Assembly (NCBI GenBank): GCA_964019695.1
Contig: OZ026516.1
Location: forward strand, 99,138,368-99,202,367
DNA from: Loripinus fragilis
Lineage: Eukaryota; Mollusca; Bivalvia; Lucinida; Lucinidae
Length of the DNA: 64,000 nucleotides
Reading direction: 5' to 3'
Part shown: positions 60,163-64,000 of the stretch, one piece after another
Position numbering within the stretch: the stretch's first letter is position 1
Layout: the number at the start of each line of letters is the position of its first letter
Program-made: the position numbers and the translations under genes
The notes under the pieces: generated by a model
What the model was told of the DNA's origin: nothing
The model's input: the letters and a program-made list of their open reading frames with translations, nothing else
Databases searched by the model: none

Positions 60163-60313
60163 CTCATCAAAGTACAGTACAACTTTTCTGTTGCCCGGCT
60201 CAACACGTGCAGGCTCTTGAGAAGGTGACTTTACACTTAATGGATCAGCCATAAACCCTGAAGGGGTACCAATCTCTAGAATTGCCATTGAACTGCTACC
60301 TGACTCTATCCAG
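60163..60313 (-). CDS. Alpha-2-macroglobulin/CD109/TEP family, MG8 exon
   Basis: A 151-nt internal exon. Acceptor TTTTTCAACAG before it and donor GATGAG|GTATGC after it are clean. It starts with one base that completes a codon begun in the previous exon (AG|C, Ser) and ends in phase 0. It encodes W-IESGSSSMAILEIGTPSGF, the signature strand of the receptor-binding domain (MG8), and ends EPGNRKVVLYFDE. Family members are secreted or GPI-anchored thioester proteins that trap proteases or opsonise microbes. The final strands of the domain (usually ending near a VYDYY-type motif) need at least one more exon at lower coordinates, which I could not find. The acceptor lies 13 bp from a MITE (60326-60546). 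Confidence 0.92.
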
Positions 60314-60325
60314 CTGTTGAAAAAT

Positions 60326-60546
60326 GAGCCACAACATGTGATTTCCAACAATGTGGCATTTTACAAGTTTAGACTCAGACGTGCCTGTGGAGCCTCCTTT
60401 TAAGCTTAGAAACTCCAAATGACTGAACACTCATAGAATATTCAAGCGACTAGCAAAGGCTCTGATCAGACAGCGCATATGCGCAGGCAGGCCTGAGCAT
60501 TTGCTGGTCGCACATACCACATTGTTGGAAATCTCATGTCGCTGCT
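60326..60546. mobile_element. MITE family M1, copy 3, at a splice acceptor
   Basis: GAGCCACAACATGTGATTTC...CAACAATGTGG at the left and CCACATTGTTGGAAATCTC at the right; core CTGATCAGACAGCGCATATG, CGCAGGCAGGCCTGAG. The left edge sits 13 bp from the exon border at 60313, so branch point and upstream acceptor sequence of that intron must lie within the MITE. Confidence 0.88.
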
Positions 60547-60619
60547 AAAATATATATATTGAATCAAATATTTTATTGGAAACACCATTTTGTTTGGCTC
60601 AGTTTCTTTTATTGAGGCT

Positions 60620-61200
60620 TACAACCTCATACAATTTAAGTATGTAACATCTGCATTTTGTGGTCTTGTTGCTGTTGGTTCATTGTTTGTTGATGCCCCA
60701 ATTGTGTGTAGTGCTTTATGTCATGAGCCCATTTCGTTGTATCATCATAATGTGTTAATTTGATATGATTGTTTCTCTGTGATGATACATTGCATTAGTT
60801 AGGAAGCCTCTGTACGAGCTAAACAACTTTGTGTTTTAGAAACAACAGAATCTAGGGTGAAGATTTAGCGCTAGTAAAATGCATTTAAACCCCCCGGTGG
60901 CTTAGGCTACTGTCCATAATGAAGGGATGGTTCTGTTGTTGTTGATCTATTGTTTAATAAACTTCCCATTGTTTGTGGTAGTTTGATTTATCTTAGTTTT
61001 GTTATGCATAACTTTGTGTCCATTCTAGTTTTGCAATCATCTTGAAGAGGAAGAGAAAGTTGGTTGTTTTGCTGTTATTGTCTTACATACGTATTGTTAC
61101 TATAAATGTTTTCTGGCTCTTCCTCAGTGCCGTGTGTTGATCTGCAGTATGTGATTGTGGTATTTCCTGATCATACTTACTTACTTTTTATGTTTAGACA
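60620..61200 (+). mobile_element. Retroelement 3'-end fragment (PLE-like family)
   Basis: Plus-strand copy of the block 31990-32450: GATGATACATTGCATTAGTT, CAGAATCTAGGGTGAAGA, GCAATCATCTTGAAGAGGAA and the end GTGGTATTTCCTGATCATAC. A further piece at 61240-61350 (GTTGAGCCACAGAGGGTCC) lies in the opposite sense, so two fragments abut. All of it lies in the intron between macroglobulin exons. Confidence 0.65.
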
Positions 61201-61509
61201 TAGTCAATAAAATGTGATAAAATAAAGAAAATGGCTCTCAACTGTCAAAGCTGTAGAATCCCTCCAGTTGAGCCACAGAGGGTCCAACCTCAGACAAATA
61301 TCAGGCACTAACCCTGTGATTAAAGATATAAGTCAGTGTAATCGTGGAGTCTTTTTCTGTTATAATTAATTTGTTCACATTGTATGTCTTATCCTGGAAA
61401 TTACATTAGTGAAAATATATATTTGAATTCAGATTTAAATACGTTTAGAAATTAAAATTCTCAGATTAAATCCTTAACAAAAGAATGGTAACAAGGATAT
61501 ATCACCCAC

Positions 61510-61619
61510 CTTGCACAAACTTTAACATCATATGCATTCATTGATTCCTTTGGAAGACTGGTTGTAAGACGAAAACTTTTCTTCTGGTCATCATCGTTTA
61601 TATTGTAAAATACTTCAAT
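61510..61619 (-). CDS. Alpha-2-macroglobulin/CD109/TEP family, exon between CUB end and MG8
   Basis: A 110-nt exon: acceptor TTTTTTGAACTAG, donor GTGCAAG|GTGGGT, starting in phase 0 and ending after two bases of a codon. It encodes IEVFYNINDDDQ at the start, where the family has its 'hxxxYN' strand after the CUB part, and ends NAYDVKVCA, the first strands of MG8 with its conserved Cys. Phases fit the neighbouring exons exactly: the 63-nt exon at 63250 ends in phase 0, and the two leftover bases join the single base that starts 60313. Intron lengths are 1630 and 1196 bp. The sequence is highly acidic and variable between YN and the MG8 start, as usual for this linker. Confidence 0.9.
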
Positions 61620-63249
61620 CTAGTTCAAAAAAGCATAATTATTATACAATTATAGAAAATTATACGCACGAATAAACATTCTCAATATTTCAACACTATG
61701 TACACATTAGCCAAGCCTCTATGAAGTTTTAGTAAAACTTTATTCTACATCACATAAGAGTTGAAAGTGTAAGATATATTATTTAAGCCAGGTCGTGTGA
61801 TTTTGCTACTGATTGCATATGGAAGCAGCTAACTGTCAGATAGCTTGCATACATGTATCTGTACAGCCTTCCCATGGCATTTCTGTTAAATTATACACTG
61901 CAGGGAGGTGATGATGAGGGTTCAGACAAAATGGTATGCTTCTAGCTTTACAAAGTCGGGTTGTATATATATTTAAATAATAGCTATACGAATAAGATTA
62001 GTACCATAAAGAAACTATCTTAAACTGATTTTTTATTAAAATCATCACTAGCACTGCATGATAAAAACCTTTTTAATTAACAAATCAACATAAAGTTTGG
62101 GTAGTCATTTTCTTAGTGAGATCGTTACGAACATTTTGGTCTTAAGTTTATTGTGTTTTTTAGATCTTTCATTTTTGTTCCTCGATCTTCCAGCTTCAGT
62201 GTTGGGAGACAGAAACGTTATAAAACGTCAGTGCATGTTTAAATGACGTCACTTGTTAATGTTTGTGACGTAAAAAGTGCAGAGAAGCGCTATGCTTGTT
62301 TAAAAAATGTACAAAAGTGAATATGACATGCGTTCAATCTTCTCTATGCCTTGGGTCACCTGTGGTCAGGAAAAAGGAGTTCCGGATAAAGGGATTTAGG
62401 TATAAATCTTTCCAGGCAAAATCAAAATTACCCATTTTATTTGTTTGATAAATCATGGTATTTTCACCCAAACATGTAATATATTATACGAAAGCCACAT
62501 TTGACAAATAAGTCAATCACCACAATCTCATTGGATGACACACTTTAAGGACAGCCAGAATTCCAAAAACAATTGTAATTAGCAACATATACATGCATAA
62601 CATGATAAATTAACTCAAGATAATCAACCATGCAAAAGCAAACATTACATTTTATTTCCCCCTTCCCTCTTGAAGATAATTCTATGATATTCTAACGTCC
62701 TTAATTTGCAGAATGTTTGATTAATATATTCTAAAATATACAACTATAAACTTTTTAGAATGGTCCTGTTGGTAAAACATTTACTAGTATGCAGTGTAAA
62801 ACACTATGTGTTTCGCTAAACGTTAAGTTAACCCAATGCTTGGGAACCTAATTAATGTACTAATATCTAATTATTTGGCATTCTTGTTGACGATATCAGT
62901 CGTTTTCTCACCTGAGGTTAGAACTACATACAATCATCTTTTTTCAAGAAAGCTTCACAAGGCAGTTTGTATTTTTCTAGTATAGATTTGATCTTAATCT
63001 TGTGAGGGTCGTGAAATAATAAATAATTTGGATTAAATGGAGAAAGGTGACAAAATCTAAAAATAACAGACTTGGTTCTGTTTAGTCCATTCATGACAGT
63101 TAGTTGAAAGTGCAACAGAGCCTTGATTTAAGTGGTATTCTGCAACTCAATATTCCTGAAGGATCAGAATTTGAAAACATCAACACTATGGTGTGTACAA
63201 GAGATATTCTATCAACTACACACAGTCCAATGAGCGCTTTTATTCCTAC
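61620..63249 (-). other. Intron of the macroglobulin-family gene
   Basis: AT-rich, no repeats of the families above that I can recognise and no coding signal. The minus frame at 62924-63115 has no family resemblance and no matching splice sites. Confidence 0.7.
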
Positions 63250-63312
63250 CTGAGCCAAGCTAAAACCCCTGCCTGTAGCTGTAATTGTGACCTCCCCAAC
63301 ATTAGGCGGCAT
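63250..63312 (-). CDS. Alpha-2-macroglobulin/CD109/TEP family, CUB-end exon
   Basis: A 63-nt exon (21 codons, phase 0 at both ends) with acceptor CTTTTTTTCCAG and donor GGCTCAG|GTAGGA. It encodes MPPNVGEVTITATGRGFSLA and a final Gln. The 'TITATGRGFSLAQ' strand is the conserved end of the CUB/thioester part of alpha-2-macroglobulin relatives ('ATGxGxAxxQ'). The ATG at its start is an internal Met codon right after the acceptor, not a start codon. The upstream exons, with bait region and GCGEQ thioester, must lie above base 64000. The 687 bases of window above this exon hold only repeats. Confidence 0.9.
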
Positions 63313-63572
63313 CTGGAAAAAAAGTTATCCATGTGTTAAGAATATTTTTGTAGAAGACTTTGAACTCAGACTTTAAAATAAATTTGTTGGTATGAATTGA
63401 TGTAACCACTTAACACTTTGTAAACTGACAACCCCTAGAAGGGTACATTGGCAAACATTGAAGACTCAGATGAAATGCTGCAGAATGTGGCATGTAATGA
63501 GGGTCTACACTGTTTACTAATATAAAACAATCTTCAGGGACTGAAGTACATCTTTATTCAGTAATAAAATCA

Positions 63573-63740
63573 TGTGGGCCTCGCCACGAAAAAAAACTGT
63601 CTGCAGGGTTTACGAAAAAGTGAGATTCAAACCAGCCTGCTCAGCTACTGAGACTAGCTTGAAAAGTGAAATATCGCTTTTAGCAAGCTTGGATATGATA
63701 CTTTTCAAAAAGAAAAAACATTGGCGCTGATCAGACTGGA
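63573..63740 (+). repeat. Dispersed repeat (CTGTCTGCAGGGTTT family), intact copy
   Basis: GGGCCTCGCCACG, CTGTCTGCAGGGTTTACG, CTGCTCAGCTACTGAGAC, CGCTTTTAGCAAGCTTGG, GGCGCTGATCAGACTGG. Diverged relatives at about 1344-1440, 7860-7960 and, interrupted, 54950-55500. Confidence 0.7.
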
Positions 63741-63889
63741 TTTACCTTAAAGTAGTGTTAATTACGTTTTTTGTAGCTTTAAAGTGAATGGCTTGCAAAA
63801 CCCAAGACCTGGAAATCAACACAATCTGTAATATAGCTCATTTATGAATCATTCAAATCCATGAAATCTGAATTGATAGAGGTTCTGTT

Positions 63890-64000
63890 GTAAATGATCC
63901 AATGTTTATTGTTGCTCTTATTGTTTGGGTGGGGTTGTGTTTAGTCTTTGTTTTGTTGTGCAGTACTAAATGCCCTTTTAAGTTTTGTAATCATCCCAAT
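63890..64000 (+). mobile_element. Retroelement 3'-end fragment (PLE-like), cut by window end
   Basis: CCAATGTTTATTGTTGCTC, GTGGGGTTGTGTTTAGTC and AAGTTTTGTAATCATCCC follow the order of 54625-54720 and 60950-61040. It continues beyond the window. Confidence 0.55.

Noticed and set aside
63250..63312. ATG at 63312 as a translation start of a 70-residue protein
   Set aside because: It directly follows a polypyrimidine tract and CAG, and the exon ends at a strong donor; it is an internal exon of the macroglobulin-family gene.

Overview
This is an animal nuclear genome window: AT-rich, gene-poor, full of introns, microsatellites and transposon remnants, with no operons. The repeat content (GATCAG/GCGCATATGCGC palindromic MITEs, tRNA-derived SINEs with CAAA tails, several decayed retroelements) and an intronless lineage-type peptide GPCR point to a lophotrochozoan, most likely a bivalve mollusc. 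That is an inference from the look of the repeats, not a database match.

Only two host genes can be supported. (1) An intronless rhodopsin-class GPCR of 370 aa at 43568-44680 (+), with all seven membrane segments but an atypical TM6 and TM7. (2) The 3' part of an alpha-2-macroglobulin/CD109/TEP-family gene on the minus strand. Three consecutive exons (63250-63312, 61510-61619, 60163-60313) have AG/GT borders and matching phases. They encode the end of the thioester/CUB region and most of the receptor-binding (MG8) domain. The catalytic part of that gene lies beyond base 64000, and its last exon(s) were not found.

Layout: 0.5-5 kb holds a SINE and a 3.4 kb element with 195-bp inverted ends and a nested 145-bp-arm hairpin. 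At 8-9 kb are a MITE and a retroelement 3' fragment. At 9.8-11.4 kb lies a dead RNase-H-bearing non-LTR retrotransposon inside a field rich in TTCTAGAAC-type words. At 15.1-17.6 kb a jockey/CR1-type RT is split by a SINE and simple repeats. Paired dispersed repeats fill 20-23.7 kb. At 25.0-26.8 kb there is a 161-bp satellite array with a 4-monomer (644 bp) higher-order repeat, and at 26.9-27.1 kb a compound microsatellite. A TIR element carrying tRNA-like Pol III modules lies at 28.55-29.54 kb. From 30.8 to 35 kb come a minisatellite, a Penelope-like RT and a second non-LTR RT, both on the minus strand. The rest is a second copy of the 20-21 kb repeat (35.7-36.8 kb), a TA-flanked mariner-like element (40.2-41.3 kb), the GPCR, many palindromic MITEs (45-57 kb), a second TIR element with tRNA-like modules (57.8-58.7 kb), and the macroglobulin exons.

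The most unusual structures are the two TIR elements with inward-facing tRNA-like modules, each module followed by an oligo-T stretch; the higher-order satellite; and a MITE whose edge sits 13 bp from a splice acceptor of the macroglobulin gene.
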